Source: Rhodospirillum sp. (lineage in GTDB: Bacteria; Pseudomonadota; Alphaproteobacteria; Dongiales; Dongiaceae). Taken from it: a DNA stretch of 64,000 bases. Location: the NCBI GenBank assembly GCA_013822765.1, contig PNKY01000016.1:1-64000 (forward strand), given 5' to 3'. Shown piece by piece: positions 8,275 to 15,954 of this stretch (position 1 is the stretch's first letter; each line of letters opens with the position of its first letter). Position numbers and translations under genes: made by a program. A model generated the notes under the pieces. That model worked only from the letters and a program-made list of their open reading frames with translations, was not told the origin of the DNA and searched no databases.

Positions 8275-8856
8275 ATGGCTAAGGGTGAAAAAAGAGAGCG
8301 GCGCGACGGTGGTCGGGAGCGGGAGCGCGATCGTAACGCCGAGCCCGAGCTGATCGAGAAGCTGGTCGGCATCAACCGCGTCGCCAAGGTGGTGAAGGGC
8401 GGCAAGCGCTTTGGCTTCGCGGCGATCGTGGTGGTCGGCGACGGCAAGGGCCGCGTCGGTCACGGCTCCGGCAAGGCGCGCGAAGTGCCCGAGGCGATCC
8501 GCAAGGCGACCGAGCATGCCAAGAAGCAGATGATCCGCGTTCCTCTGCGAGAGGGCCGCACCCTGCACCATGACGTGGTCGGCCACTACGGCGCCGGCAA
8601 CGTGGTGATGCGGGCGGCGGATGCCGGCACCGGCATCATCGCCGGCGGCCCGGTGCGCGCAATCTGCGAAGCGCTCGGCATCCACGACGTGGTGGCGAAG
8701 TCGGTCGGCACCTCGAACCCGCACAACATGATCAAGGCGGCGTTCGATGCCCTGACCCGCAGCAACTCGCCGCGTTCGGTCGCGGCGCGCCGCGGCAAGA
8801 AGGTCAGCGAGATCATCGGCAGCAAGCGCGGCGCTGAAGCCGACGCGCGCGAGTAA
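8275..8856 (+). CDS. rpsE: 30S ribosomal protein S5
   Basis: S5 helps form the mRNA entry site and affects decoding accuracy. The 193-residue product has a charged N-terminal tail (KRERRDGGRERERDRN), the S5 double-stranded RNA-binding domain (INRVAKVVKGGKRFGFAAIV, residues about 31-50, and GKGRVGHGSGKAREVPEAI), and the C-terminal S5 domain (GTGIIAGGPVRAICEALGI). Both tails are somewhat longer than in E. coli. Confidence 0.98.
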   Translation: MAKGEKRERRDGGRERERDRNAEPELIEKLVGINRVAKVVKGGKRFGFAAIVVVGDGKGRVGHGSGKAREVPEAIRKATEHAKKQMIRVPLREGRTLHHDVVGHYGAGNVVMRAADAGTGIIAGGPVRAICEALGIHDVVAKSVGTSNPHNMIKAAFDALTRSNSPRSVAARRGKKVSEIIGSKRGAEADARE

Positions 8857-8868
8857 GACGAGGCGAAC

Positions 8869-9054
8869 ATGTCCGGCAAATTGAAGGTCACCCAGATCGG
8901 CAGCCCGATCGGCCGCAAGCCCGGTCAGCGCGATACGCTGATCGGCCTCGGCCTCAACAAGATGAACCGCAGCAGCGAAGTCGCCGATACGCCGTCGGTG
9001 CGCGGCATGATCCGCAAGGTCAGCCATCTCGTGCGGGTCGAACCGGCGAAGTAA
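8869..9054 (+). CDS. rpmD: 50S ribosomal protein L30
   Basis: This is a short large-subunit protein found in many but not all bacteria. The 61 residues match the ferredoxin-like L30 fold: KLKVTQIGSPIGRKPGQRDT, then LIGLGLNKMNRS and the end of the protein, VSHLVRVEPAK. It sits in its usual place between rpsE and rplO. Confidence 0.97.
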   Translation: MSGKLKVTQIGSPIGRKPGQRDTLIGLGLNKMNRSSEVADTPSVRGMIRKVSHLVRVEPAK

Positions 9055-9096
9055 GAAAGCGCTCCAGCTGGGCTGGGGCGAAAGCAGGATAAGATC

Positions 9097-9591
9097 ATGA
9101 AACTCAATCAGCTTTCCGATAATCCGGGCGCCCGCAAGAACCGCATCCGCGTGGGCCGCGGCATCGGTTCGGGCAAGGGCAAGACCGGTGGTCGCGGTGG
9201 CAAGGGCCAGACCGCGCGCACCGGCGTGGCGATCAAAGGGTTCGAGGGCGGCCAGATGCCGCTGTTCCGTCGCCTGCCCAAGAAGGGCTTCAACAACATC
9301 TTCCGCCTCGACCTGGTGGAGGTAAACCTGGGCCGCCTGCAGCAGGCGATCGAGAACAAGCGCCTGGACGCCGGCAAGACGGTGACCGGGGCGGATCTGG
9401 TGGCTGCCGGCCTCCTCAGCCGCGTGCGCGACGGCGTCCGGCTGCTCGGCAAGGGCGAACTGAAGACCAAGCTGACCATCGAAGTCGCGGGCGCCTCCAA
9501 GTCGGCGGTCGCGGCGGTCGAAAAGCTGGGCGGCTCGGTCATCGTGAAGGCCCCGAAGCCCAAGAAGGAAGAGACCAAGGCGAAGGCCTAA
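9097..9591 (+). CDS. rplO: 50S ribosomal protein L15
   Basis: L15 is a late-assembling protein with a long Gly-rich N-terminal arm threading through 23S rRNA (NRIRVGRGIGSGKGKTGGRG, residues about 14-33). Then come GFEGGQMPLFRRLPKKGF and the C-terminal globular domain. The 164-residue product ends in a Lys/Pro/Glu tail (APKPKKEETKAKA), slightly longer than usual. It directly precedes the hairpin before secY. Confidence 0.97.
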   Translation: MKLNQLSDNPGARKNRIRVGRGIGSGKGKTGGRGGKGQTARTGVAIKGFEGGQMPLFRRLPKKGFNNIFRLDLVEVNLGRLQQAIENKRLDAGKTVTGADLVAAGLLSRVRDGVRLLGKGELKTKLTIEVAGASKSAVAAVEKLGGSVIVKAPKPKKEETKAKA

Positions 9592-9608
9592 GGGGTCCTG
9601 GCGACCCC
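9592..9608 (+). other. Hairpin between rplO and secY
   Basis: GGGGTC (9592-9597), a five-base loop CTGGC and GACCCC (9603-9608) form a perfect 6-bp stem directly after the rplO stop. No T-run follows, so this is not an intrinsic terminator. It could be an mRNA processing or stability element separating the ribosomal genes from secY. Confidence 0.4.
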
Positions 9609-9676
9609 GGGCCTTGGAGCGGGCGGGCCGGAGACACCATATAGGCTGCGGACCGCATTAAAGGAGCTTGCCCAAT

Positions 9677-11029
9677 ATGGCATCGGCCGCGGAACAACTG
9701 GCCTCCAGCATTAATTTCGGCGCGCTTTCCAAGGCGACCGAACTCAAGCAGCGCATCTGGTACACCCTGGGCATCCTGATCGTGGCCCGGATCGGCGCTT
9801 ACATCCCGCTGCCCGGCATCAATTCGGCCGCCTTCGAGGCGATCTTCCAGCAGCACTCGGGCGGCGTCCTCGGCATGGTGGACATGTTCGCCGGCGGCGC
9901 CATCAGCCGCATGACGGTATTCGCGCTGGGCATCATGCCCTACATCTCCGCCTCCATCATCATGCAGCTCCTGACCTCGGTCTCGCCTACCCTCGAGGCC
10001 TGGAAGAAGGAAGGCGAGAGCGGCCGCCGCAAGATCAACCAGTGGACCCGCTACGGCACGCTGGTGCTCGCCCTGGCGCAGTCGCTCGGCATCGCCAACG
10101 GCCTGCAGAACATGGCGTCTCCCACCGGCGCCGGCGCGGTCATCGATCCCGGCTTCTTCTTCATCTTCACCACGGTCGTGACGCTGTCCTGCGGCACCAT
10201 GTTCCTGATGTGGCTGGGCGAGCAGATCACCGCCCGCGGAATCGGCAACGGCATCTCGCTTATCATCTTCGCGGGCATCGTCGCCCGCCTGCCGAGCGCG
10301 CTCAGCCAGGTGTTCGAGCAGCTGCGCGCCGGCTCCATCAACCCGCTGCTGGTGATTGGCATCGCGATCGGTGCCGTCGTGATCATAACCTTCGTTGTGT
10401 TCTTCGAGCGCGCGCAACGGCGGCTGATCGTGCAATATCCCAAGCGCCAGGTCGGCAACCGCATGTTCGGCGGCGAATCCTCGCATCTGCCGCTCAAGCT
10501 CAATATGTCGGGCGTCATCCCGCCGATCTTCGCGTCCTCACTACTGCTGCTGCCGCTGACGGTCGCCAGCTTCTATTCCAACCAGGCCGACCTGCCGGAG
10601 TGGGTGCAGACGCTGATCCGCTGGTTCAGCCACGGCCAGCCGCTCTATATCGCCATGTATCTCGGGCTGATCGCGTTCTTCGCGTTCTTCTACACCGCGA
10701 TCGTCTTCAATCCGGACGAGACCGCGGAGAACCTGAAGAAGAACGGCGGCTTCCTGCCGGGCATCCGGCCGGGCAAGAATACCGCGGAGCACCTGGACTA
10801 CGTGCTGACCCGCCTGACGGTGCTGGGCGCCGCCTACCTGTGCGCGGTCTGCGTGCTGCCCGAGATCCTGATCTCGCAATACTCCGTGCCGTTCTATTTC
10901 GGCGGCACCTCGCTGTTGATCGTCGTGTCGGTCACGATGGACACGGTGTCGCAGGTGCACTCGCATCTTCTGGCCCACCGGTATGAAGGTCTCATCAAGA
11001 AAGCCAGGCTGAAAGGACGTCGGGGGTGA
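9677..11029 (+). CDS. secY: Protein translocase subunit SecY
   Basis: SecY is the channel of the Sec translocon in the inner membrane. The 450-residue protein has the expected ten hydrophobic segments and the family motifs near IPLPGIN, GGAISRMTVFALGIMPYISA and, late in the chain, GGTSLLIVVSVTMDTVSQV. The ATG at 9677 is preferred because AAGGAG at 9661-9666 is ten bases away; a TTG at 9668 is too close. The stop overlaps the adk GTG (GTGA at 11026-11029). Confidence 0.98.
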   Translation: MASAAEQLASSINFGALSKATELKQRIWYTLGILIVARIGAYIPLPGINSAAFEAIFQQHSGGVLGMVDMFAGGAISRMTVFALGIMPYISASIIMQLLTSVSPTLEAWKKEGESGRRKINQWTRYGTLVLALAQSLGIANGLQNMASPTGAGAVIDPGFFFIFTTVVTLSCGTMFLMWLGEQITARGIGNGISLIIFAGIVARLPSALSQVFEQLRAGSINPLLVIGIAIGAVVIITFVVFFERAQRRLIVQYPKRQVGNRMFGGESSHLPLKLNMSGVIPPIFASSLLLLPLTVASFYSNQADLPEWVQTLIRWFSHGQPLYIAMYLGLIAFFAFFYTAIVFNPDETAENLKKNGGFLPGIRPGKNTAEHLDYVLTRLTVLGAAYLCAVCVLPEILISQYSVPFYFGGTSLLIVVSVTMDTVSQVHSHLLAHRYEGLIKKARLKGRRG

Positions 11030-11694
11030 ACCTAATCCTGTTGGGGCCGCCGGGCGCGGGCAAGGGGACCCAGGCCAAGCGGCTGTACGAGCGGCACAAG
11101 CTGGTGCAGCTTTCGACCGGCGACATGCTGCGGGCGGAAGTCGCCTCGGGCAGCGCCCTTGGTAAGCAGGCCAAGCAGGTGATGGAGGCCGGGCAGCTGG
11201 TCTCCGACCAAATTGTCATCGGCATCATCGACAAGCGGATCGATGCGCCGGACTGCAAGTCGGGCTTCGTGCTCGATGGTTTCCCGCGCACCGAGAAGCA
11301 GGCGATCGCGCTCGATGAGATGCTGACCCGCAAGGGCAAGAAGGTCGACGGCGTGATCGAGTTGGCGGTGGATGAGGACGCGCTGGTGGAGCGCATCTCC
11401 GGCCGCTTTGCCTGCGCCAAGTGCGGCGCCGGCTATCACGACAAGTTCCAGCAGCCCAAGAAGAAGGGCGTATGCGACGTGTGCGGTGGGACCGACTTCA
11501 CCCGGCGCAAGGACGACAATGCGGAGACGGTGAAGGCGCGGCTCAAGGCCTATCGCGAGCAGACCGCGCCGATCCTGCCGTACTACAAGAACAAGGGGCT
11601 GCTGCAGCGCGTGGACGGCATGGCCGATCCCGATGCGGTGACCCGGGAACTCGAAGGCGTGCTTCCAGGATCAAGCCTTAACCACTTGATCTGA
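11026..11694 (+). CDS. adk: Adenylate kinase with zinc-binding LID
   Basis: The enzyme interconverts ATP, AMP and ADP in the cytosol. The start is GTG, overlapping the secY stop. The P-loop GPPGAGKGTQ is at residues 8-17 and the AMP-site segment DGFPRT at about 84-89. The LID has two CXXC pairs (Cys130/133 and Cys150/153), the ligand set of zinc-containing adenylate kinases. The product has 222 residues. It is the last gene before a new promoter that starts the alpha-operon segment. Confidence 0.98.
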   Translation: MNLILLGPPGAGKGTQAKRLYERHKLVQLSTGDMLRAEVASGSALGKQAKQVMEAGQLVSDQIVIGIIDKRIDAPDCKSGFVLDGFPRTEKQAIALDEMLTRKGKKVDGVIELAVDEDALVERISGRFACAKCGAGYHDKFQQPKKKGVCDVCGGTDFTRRKDDNAETVKARLKAYREQTAPILPYYKNKGLLQRVDGMADPDAVTRELEGVLPGSSLNHLI

Positions 11695-11732
11695 AAAGCG
11701 AAAGCGAGTTGGCACGAATTCGGCTTTCGGCA

Positions 11733-11760
11733 TTGACGAGGGGGCGAATCGCAATATAAT
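11733..11760 (+). promoter_or_regulatory. Strong sigma70-type promoter for the alpha operon
   Basis: TTGACG (11733-11738), a 16-base spacer and a perfect TATAAT (11755-11760) lie in the 150-bp gap between adk and rpsM. This is the best promoter match in the ribosomal region and stands out against a GC-rich background. It predicts a transcript start near 11767 and separate transcription of rpsM-rpsK-rpoA-rplQ. Confidence 0.75.
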
Positions 11761-11844
11761 GCGCGCCTTCTCGATCGCCGGGGGCGACCGGGCCGATTGG
11801 CTTTGCCCTGATCGAACAAGAGCTTAGCTTTAAGGAGCAACATC

Positions 11845-12219
11845 GTGGCGCGTATTGCGGGCGTCAACATTCCGACGCAGAAGCGGGTGGTTATCGCCCT
11901 GACCTACATCACTGGCATTGGCCCAGCCAAAGCCAAGGAGATCACGACCAAGGTCGGCATCCCGGCAGAGCGGCGCGTGTCGCAGCTGACCGATGCCGAA
12001 GTGGTGCGCATCCGCGAAGTCATCGACCAGGACTACACGGTCGAAGGCGATCTGCGGCGCGAGACCGCGATGAACATCAAGCGTCTGATGGACCTCGGCT
12101 GCTATCGCGGCCTGCGCCATCGCAAGGGCCTGCCGGTCCGCGGCCAGCGCACGCATACCAATGCGCGCACCCGCAAGGGCCCGGCCAAGGCGATCGCCGG
12201 CAAGAAGAAGACGGTCTAA
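11845..12219 (+). CDS. rpsM: 30S ribosomal protein S13
   Basis: S13 lies at the top of the small-subunit head and contacts the large subunit. It starts with GTG after TAAGGAGC. The 124-residue product has MARIAGVNIPTQKRVVIAL, the helix-turn-helix-like region and the basic tail RGQRTHTNARTRKGP that reaches the P site. Confidence 0.98.
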   Translation: MARIAGVNIPTQKRVVIALTYITGIGPAKAKEITTKVGIPAERRVSQLTDAEVVRIREVIDQDYTVEGDLRRETAMNIKRLMDLGCYRGLRHRKGLPVRGQRTHTNARTRKGPAKAIAGKKKTV

Positions 12220-12246
12220 GGACCACTCAAGGAAACGGAACGGATT

Positions 12247-12681
12247 ATGGCGAAGGCACCAGCAGCACCAGCGGCTTCCTCCGGCGCGAGCGCGAACGCT
12301 CCGGCCGGGCGCGTGAAGCGTCGCGAGCGCAAGAACATCAGCTCCGGCGTCGCGCACGTGAACGCCAGCTTCAACAACACGATGATCACCATCACCGACG
12401 ATCAGGGCAACACCATCGCCTGGTCCTCGGCCGGTTCGCTGGGCTTCAAGGGCTCGCGCAAGTCGACGCCGTACGCCGCCCAGGTTGCCGCCGATGCGGC
12501 CGCCAAGAAGGCGTCGGAGCACGGCGTGAAGATCCTCGAGGTCGAAGTGAAGGGTCCGGGCGCCGGCCGCGAGTCCGCGCTGCGCGCCCTGCAGGCCGCT
12601 GGCTTCACGATCACGTCGATCCGCGACGTAACGCCGATCCCGCACAACGGATGCCGCCCGCCCAAGCGTCGCCGCGTCTGA
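12247..12681 (+). CDS. rpsK: 30S ribosomal protein S11
   Basis: S11 forms the platform and E-site wall with S7. The core is conserved (GVAHVNASFNNTMITITDDQ, WSSAGSLGFKGSRKSTP, and the end VTPIPHNGCRPPKRRRV). At 144 residues it exceeds the usual ~129 because of an Ala/Ser/Pro-rich N-terminal extension of about 20 residues; such extensions are known in alphaproteobacteria. Confidence 0.98.
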   Translation: MAKAPAAPAASSGASANAPAGRVKRRERKNISSGVAHVNASFNNTMITITDDQGNTIAWSSAGSLGFKGSRKSTPYAAQVAADAAAKKASEHGVKILEVEVKGPGAGRESALRALQAAGFTITSIRDVTPIPHNGCRPPKRRRV

Positions 12682-12695
12682 TTGGAATTTGCAGC

Positions 12696-12720
12696 CCGGC
12701 CCCAACGGGGCCGGTGCTTT
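12696..12720 (+). terminator. GC-rich hairpin, possible leaky attenuator before rpoA
   Basis: CCGGCCCC (12696-12703), a three-base loop AAC and GGGGCCGG (12707-12714) form a perfect 8-bp stem 14 bp after the rpsK stop, followed by TGCTTTA. The stem is strong but the U-tract is poor, so I expect partial termination or 3'-end stabilisation rather than a full stop. I see no convincing second promoter in the remaining 130 bp before rpoA. Confidence 0.4.
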
Positions 12721-12849
12721 ATCCGGCCACCAGCGGGCTCGCGCCCCGCGCATGAACACAACCGGCTGGCCGGAGCCTAGTATCGAGGTTGAACCGGGGT
12801 GAGAGCGATTGAATGGCTGCTCGCCCCAGATGCATGAAGGTTTAGAGCC

Positions 12850-13863
12850 GTGATTCAGAAAAATTGGACCGAACTGATTAAGGCCAGCAAGAAGATCGAT
12901 GGCGGCCACGACGCGAAGCGTTTCGCGACCGTGGTGGCAGAGCCGCTCGAGCGCGGTTTCGGTCTGACGCTGGGCAACGCGTTGCGTCGCATCCTGCTGT
13001 CGTCGCTGCAGGGCGCCGCGGTGACCGCCGTCCACATCGACGGCGTGCTGCACGAGTTCTCGTCGATCCCCGGCGTGCGCGAGGACGTGACCGATCTCGT
13101 CCTCAACATCAAGCAGATCGCGCTGCGCATGGGCGGCGACGGTCCGAAGCGCATGCGCCTGCGTGCGCAGGGCCCGGGCGAGGTGAAGGCCGGCCAGATC
13201 GAAGCCGGCCACGACATCGAGATCCTCAATCCGGACCTCGTGCTGTGCACCCTCGACCAGGGCGCGACGCTGAACATCGAGTTCACCGTCAACAACGGCA
13301 AGGGCTACATCGCGGCCTCGCAGAATCGTCCGGAAGACGCGCCGATCGGCCTCATCCCGGTCGATGCCATCTTCTCGCCGGTGCGCAAGGTCTCGTACAA
13401 GGTCGAGAACAGCCGCGTCGGCCAGGTCACCGACTACGACAAGCTGTCGATGCAGGTGGAGACCAACGGCGCCGTGACGCCGGAGGACTCGCTCGCCATC
13501 GCCGCGCGCATCCTGCAGGAGCAGCTGCAGCTCTTCATCAACTTCGAGGAGCCGTCGGCCGCCAGCGAGGAAGCGAAGTCGGTCGAGCCGCCGTTCAACA
13601 AGAACCTGCTGCGCAAGGTCGACGAACTCGAGCTGTCGGTCCGCTCGGCCAACTGCCTCAAGAACGACAACATCGTCTACATCGGCGATCTGGTGCAGAA
13701 GACCGAGGCGGAGATGCTCCGCACCCCGAACTTCGGCCGCAAGTCGCTGAACGAGATCAAGGAAGTGCTGGCGCAGATGGGCCTCCATCTCGGCATGGAG
13801 ATCCCGAACTGGCCGCCAGAGAATATCGAAGAGTTGGCGAAGCGGCTCGACGAGCCGTTCTAA
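12850..13863 (+). CDS. rpoA: DNA-directed RNA polymerase subunit alpha
   Basis: The alpha dimer nucleates RNA polymerase assembly. The start is GTG (MIQKNWTELIKASKKI). The N-terminal domain has the dimerisation block EPLERGFGLTLGNALRRILL (residues about 35-54). After a flexible linker (about residues 235-250), the C-terminal domain carries SVRSANCLKNDNI and TPNFGRKSLNEIKEVL, the surface that contacts UP elements and activators. At 337 residues it has alphaproteobacterial length. Confidence 0.98.
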   Translation: MIQKNWTELIKASKKIDGGHDAKRFATVVAEPLERGFGLTLGNALRRILLSSLQGAAVTAVHIDGVLHEFSSIPGVREDVTDLVLNIKQIALRMGGDGPKRMRLRAQGPGEVKAGQIEAGHDIEILNPDLVLCTLDQGATLNIEFTVNNGKGYIAASQNRPEDAPIGLIPVDAIFSPVRKVSYKVENSRVGQVTDYDKLSMQVETNGAVTPEDSLAIAARILQEQLQLFINFEEPSAASEEAKSVEPPFNKNLLRKVDELELSVRSANCLKNDNIVYIGDLVQKTEAEMLRTPNFGRKSLNEIKEVLAQMGLHLGMEIPNWPPENIEELAKRLDEPF

Positions 13864-14003
13864 GCCGAGAGACGCGTAACGGGCCAGGGTGGCCCAATCC
13901 TGCCGTGCATGGCGCATTTGAGAGCGCTGCGGCGGCCAGGACCTGAAACCGGTTTTCGCAGACCCCGCGGGGCAGGCGAAGCCACGAGAAGAGGAGAGCA
14001 GAC

Positions 14004-14438
14004 ATGCGTCACGCAGTTGCCGGTCGGAAACTCAACCGGACCTCGTCGCACCGCAAGGCGATGTTCAACAACATGGCCGCGGCCCTGGTTAAGCATGAGC
14101 AGATCAAGACCACGCTGCCCAAGGCGAAGGATCTCCGTCCGATCGTGGAAAAGCTGGTCACGCTGGGCAAGAAGGGTGGGCTCGCCGCCCGCCGTCAGAT
14201 CCTCGCCTCGCTGAAGGACGACAAGCTGGCGGACAAGCTGCTGACCACCTTGGCGACCCGCTACAAGACCCGCGCCGGTGGCTACACCCGCGTGCTGAAG
14301 GCGGGCTTTCGCTACGGCGACATGGCCTCGATGGCGATCATCGAGTTCGTCGACCGCGACGTCTCGGCCAAGGGCCAGGATTCCGGCCCGGTCCAGGTGA
14401 AGGCCGACGAAGCCGAGGGCGAGACTGTCCCGGCGTAG
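14004..14438 (+). CDS. rplQ: 50S ribosomal protein L17
   Basis: L17 borders the exit tunnel opening. The N-terminal motif MRHAVAGRKLNRTSSHRKAM and the second block GGYTRVLKAGFRYGDMASMA identify it. At 144 residues it has a short acidic C-terminal tail beyond the core. GAAGAGGAGAG precedes the start, and an intrinsic terminator follows 27 bp after the stop. Confidence 0.97.
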   Translation: MRHAVAGRKLNRTSSHRKAMFNNMAAALVKHEQIKTTLPKAKDLRPIVEKLVTLGKKGGLAARRQILASLKDDKLADKLLTTLATRYKTRAGGYTRVLKAGFRYGDMASMAIIEFVDRDVSAKGQDSGPVQVKADEAEGETVPA

Positions 14439-14465
14439 GCCTCGGTCGGATAGATCACGCAAACA

Positions 14466-14491
14466 GGGCAGCCTTGTCGGCTGCCCTTTTT
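14466..14491 (+). terminator. Intrinsic terminator of the ribosomal cluster
   Basis: GGGCAGCC (14466-14473), loop TTGTC, GGCTGCCC (14479-14486) and TTTTT (14487-14491) make a perfect 8-bp stem with a U-tract, 27 bp downstream of rplQ. It ends the alpha-operon transcript and separates it from the protease gene. Confidence 0.9.
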
Positions 14492-14545
14492 GTTACCATG
14501 TTGCGGGAGGGCACCAAGGGGATGGGCTTTACTTGGAGTGACCCG

Positions 14546-15946
14546 ATGCGGTTCTGGATTGCGCGGATTGGTCTGATCGTGGCGGCGCTGATCGCGGTGC
14601 CGGCGCTGGCGCAGGACACCGTCCCGACCTCGACCCAGCAGATCAACCTGACCTTCGCGCCGGTGGTGAAGATGGTGGCGCCGGCGGTGGTCAACATCTA
14701 CACCAAGAAGGTCGTGAAGCAGCAGGCGCTCTCGCCGTTCTTCGACGATCCGTTCTTCAAACAGTTCTTCGGCGACGAGTTCAACTTCGGCCGCTCGCGC
14801 GAGCGCATCCAGAATGCGCTCGGCTCCGGCGTAATCGTCGAGGCCGATGGCCTCGTCATCACCAACCACCATGTCATCGACGGCGCGGACGAGATTCGCG
14901 TGGTGCTCAACGACGGCCGCGAGTTCGCCGCCAAGCCGATCGCCCAGGAAGAGCAGATGGACCTGGCGCTGCTGCGCATGGAAACCAAGGGCGCCAAGCT
15001 GCCGACGCTGCCGTTCCGCGATTCCGACGACCTCGAGGTCGGCGACCTGGTGCTGGCGATCGGCAATCCGTTCGGCGTCGGTCAGACGGTGACCAGCGGC
15101 ATCGTCTCCGGCCTCGCGCGCACGCGCACCGGCATCAACGATTTCGGCTTCTTCATCCAAACCGACGCGGCGATCAATCCCGGCAACTCGGGCGGTGCGC
15201 TGGTGACGACCGACGGCAAGCTGGTCGGCATCAACACCGCGATCTTCTCGCAGAGCGGCGGGTCGATCGGCATCGGCTTCGCCATTCCCTCCAACATCGT
15301 GCGCGCGGTGGTTGATGCCGAGGCGCATGGCGGCAAGCTGGTGCGGCCGTGGCTCGGCGTCACCGGCGAAGCGCTGAGCGCGGAGATCGCCGAGAGCCTG
15401 GGCTTCGAGAAGCCCGGCGGCGTGGTGGTGAAGGAGCTGTTCCCGAACGGCCCGGCCGCCAAAGCGGGCATCAAGCCCGGCGACGTGCTGCTGGCGATCA
15501 ATGGCCGCGACGTGGAGGACCCCCAGGGCATGGCGTTCCGCCTTGCCACTTTGCGCATCGGCGATGAAGCCAAGGTGACGGTGATGCGCAAGGGCGAGCA
15601 GCTGGACCTGCCGGTCGAGCTGACGCCGGCGCCGCGCGAGCCCGAGCCGGACGAAACCGTGCTCGAAGGGCAGCAGCCGCTCATGGGCGCCAAAGTCGCC
15701 AATCTCTCGCCCGCGCTCGGCGAGGAGCTCTCGGTCAGCGGCTGGAAGGGCGTCGTGATCGTCGACATCAAGCGCGGCTCGTTCGCGCGCAGCCTGGGCC
15801 TCAGGCCCGGCGATGTCATCGCGCGCATCAACGGTACCCAGATCGAGACCGTCGCGCAGCTGCGCGAGCTGGTCTCTGCCGAGCAGGACGAGTGGGAGCT
15901 GACGGTCGAACGCGACGGCAAGGTCAAGACCGTCAAGGTGCGCTAG
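14546..15946 (+). CDS. DegP/DegQ-type periplasmic serine endoprotease
   Basis: HtrA-family protease for misfolded envelope proteins. I start at the ATG at 14546 because TTGGAG stands seven bases upstream and the product then begins with a signal peptide (MRFWIARIGL, hydrophobic core, cut after ALA-QD). Earlier in-frame starts overlap the rplQ terminator. The trypsin-like domain has His109 (TNHHVID), Asp139 (QMDLALL) and Ser215 (NPGNSGG). Two PDZ domains follow (about residues 245-345 and 380-460). The product has 466 residues. rplQ followed by this protease is a common alphaproteobacterial order. Confidence 0.93.
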   Translation: MRFWIARIGLIVAALIAVPALAQDTVPTSTQQINLTFAPVVKMVAPAVVNIYTKKVVKQQALSPFFDDPFFKQFFGDEFNFGRSRERIQNALGSGVIVEADGLVITNHHVIDGADEIRVVLNDGREFAAKPIAQEEQMDLALLRMETKGAKLPTLPFRDSDDLEVGDLVLAIGNPFGVGQTVTSGIVSGLARTRTGINDFGFFIQTDAAINPGNSGGALVTTDGKLVGINTAIFSQSGGSIGIGFAIPSNIVRAVVDAEAHGGKLVRPWLGVTGEALSAEIAESLGFEKPGGVVVKELFPNGPAAKAGIKPGDVLLAINGRDVEDPQGMAFRLATLRIGDEAKVTVMRKGEQLDLPVELTPAPREPEPDETVLEGQQPLMGAKVANLSPALGEELSVSGWKGVVIVDIKRGSFARSLGLRPGDVIARINGTQIETVAQLRELVSAEQDEWELTVERDGKVKTVKVR

Positions 15947-15954
15947 AGAGAGCA

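Noticed and set aside
9592..9608. Intrinsic terminator between rplO and secY
   Set aside because: The hairpin has only 6 bp and no T-run follows; kept only as an unassigned hairpin.
14474..14545. Earlier in-frame starts for the DegP-type protease
   Set aside because: The first lies inside the rplQ terminator hairpin; the later ones lack a spaced ribosome site and would bury the signal peptide.
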